DNA of 64,000 nucleotides from Pseudarthrobacter albicanus (GTDB taxonomy: Bacteria; Actinomycetota; Actinomycetes; Actinomycetales; Micrococcaceae): the NCBI RefSeq assembly GCF_018224015.1, contig NZ_JAGPOT010000009.1:59362-123361 (forward strand), in the 5' to 3' direction. The translations under genes and the position numbers were made by a program. This document shows positions 63,300-64,000 of the stretch, piece after piece. Numbering within the stretch: the first letter of the stretch is position 1; each line of letters begins with the position of its first letter. The notes under the pieces were generated by a model. It did no database searches and was not told the origin of the DNA. It saw only the letters and a program-made list of their open reading frames with translations.

Positions 63300-63887
63300 A
63301 TGACCGACACCTGGCTGATCGTAGGCCTTGGCAACCCGGGACCCGACTACAGCCACAACCGCCACAACGTCGGACAGATGGTCCTCGACGAACTTGCCTC
63401 CCGGGCCGGCGGCCGCTTCAAGTCCCACAAATCGCGGGCCCAGGTCCTCGAAGGACGGCTCGGCATCGGCGGGCCCCGGGTCGTACTCGCCAAGCCGGTG
63501 TGCTACATGAACGTGTCCGGCGGCCCTGTCTCGGCCCTGGCGAAGTTCTACGACATCGATCCCGGCCATGTCATCGCCGTGCATGACGAGATCGACATCC
63601 CCTTCGACACCGTGAAACTCAAAATCGGCGGCGGTGAAGGCGGGCATAACGGGCTGCGGGACATTTCCAGGGCCCTGGCCACGAAGGACTACCTCCGCGT
63701 GAGGGTAGGCGTCGGGCGTCCGCCGGGCCGGATGGACACCGCGGACTACGTCCTGCGGGATTTCTCCGGCCCCGAGAAGAAGGAACTGCCTTTCCTCCTC
63801 GGCTCCGCAGCGGACGCCGTCGAGGCCCTGGTCCGGGAAGGCCTGCCGGCCGCCCAGCAGAAATTCCATCCCGCGAAGGCCCCCTAG
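63300..63887 (+). CDS. pth: Peptidyl-tRNA hydrolase
   Basis: Releases tRNA from prematurely dropped-off peptidyl-tRNA. This 195-residue protein shows the start [21 protein letters not shown] (catalytic His in NRHNVG), [11 protein letters not shown] and [26 protein letters not shown], all standard Pth motifs including the active-site Asn and Asp. The start ATG has AGAAGGA upstream. It is the last complete gene in the window. Confidence 0.95.
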   Translation: MTDTWLIVGLGNPGPDYSHNRHNVGQMVLDELASRAGGRFKSHKSRAQVLEGRLGIGGPRVVLAKPVCYMNVSGGPVSALAKFYDIDPGHVIAVHDEIDIPFDTVKLKIGGGEGGHNGLRDISRALATKDYLRVRVGVGRPPGRMDTADYVLRDFSGPEKKELPFLLGSAADAVEALVREGLPAAQQKFHPAKAP

Positions 63888-63961
63888 GACTGCGCTGAAC
63901 AATTTGGGTGGTTTAAGGCGCGCCTGCTGGACTTCGCGCAGTGGTCCTTAAGACTGGGTGT

Positions 63962-64000
63962 ATGCAAGGAATTGAGGCGGCCCAGCGCGGATATTTGGAT
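63962..64000 (+). CDS. Possible start of an unidentified gene, cut by the window end
   Basis: An ATG at 63962 opens a frame of 13 codons (MQGIEAAQRGYLD) to the window edge. Upstream is an inverted pair TTAAGG...CCTTAA (about 63913 to 63951). Too little is visible to identify it, and it may not be a gene. Confidence 0.25.
   Translation, partial: MQGIEAAQRGYLD

Overview
The window is about 64 kb of high-GC chromosome from an actinobacterium, most likely Arthrobacter or a close relative in the Micrococcaceae. Evidence for this is mycothiol metabolism (Mca), a WhiB regulator, an RpfB-type resuscitation factor, frequent GTG starts, and several actinobacteria-restricted families (DUF4307, DUF4245, DUF3499, DUF5719, TIGR03089). 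Almost all of it is core genome. I see no prophage, CRISPR array, insertion sequence, rRNA or integrated plasmid.

Layout. (1) 1-4.1 kb: the end of an aldose 1-epimerase, an AI-2E family transporter, threonine ammonia-lyase and a rhomboid protease. (2) 4.3-12.5 kb: greA, DUF4307, mca, a small membrane protein, a thioredoxin-like YyaL/SPATA20 protein, hemolysin III, a cis-prenyltransferase and a PIN-PhoH ATPase. From memory this matches the Rv1080c-Rv1086/Rv1095 order of Mycobacterium tuberculosis. (3) 12.8-18.1 kb: a more accessory stretch with an unknown protein, a prepilin peptidase, a META-domain lipoprotein, a Nudix hydrolase and a TetR-MFS efflux pair. (4) 18.2-22.3 kb: fumC, a beta-carbonic anhydrase, DUF4245 and glpX. 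(5) 22.3-29.2 kb, minus strand: a nuclease-like DUF559/AbiEi-type gene bracketed by hairpin repeats, then a cell-envelope and purine run transcribed purK-purE-LCP-manA-femX. (6) 29.7-40 kb: GtrA, TIGR03089, whiB, a giant membrane glycosyltransferase, DUF5719, a metallopeptidase-family protein, DUF3499, Trm112 and ahcY. (7) 40-47.6 kb: an L,D-transpeptidase, a TIGR01906 membrane protein, protein mannosyltransferase, rsmI and gabD. (8) 47.6-52.8 kb, minus strand: the MoxR-DUF58-transglutaminase operon. (9) 53-63.9 kb: tatD, rpfB, rsmA, ispE, an ABC-F ATPase, tRNA-Gln, glmU, prs, rplY and pth, the conserved Rv1008-Rv1018c neighbourhood.

How the genes fit together. Many serve the cell envelope. 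glmU, manA, the cis-prenyltransferase and ispE make or feed precursors. FemX, the LCP protein, the L,D-transpeptidase and RpfB build, decorate or cut the wall. GtrA, the large GT2 and the protein mannosyltransferase belong to glycosylation. greA, rsmI, rsmA, rplY, pth, Trm112 and tRNA-Gln serve gene expression.

The main oddities are an apparent one-base insertion that fuses purK to purE, a glycosyltransferase with no usable start codon where one is expected, and several dispersed intergenic repeat families. The repeats include a perfect 26-bp-arm hairpin read as the C-terminus of the DUF559-like protein, and recurring 18-bp minisatellites. No clearly new multi-gene system is visible.
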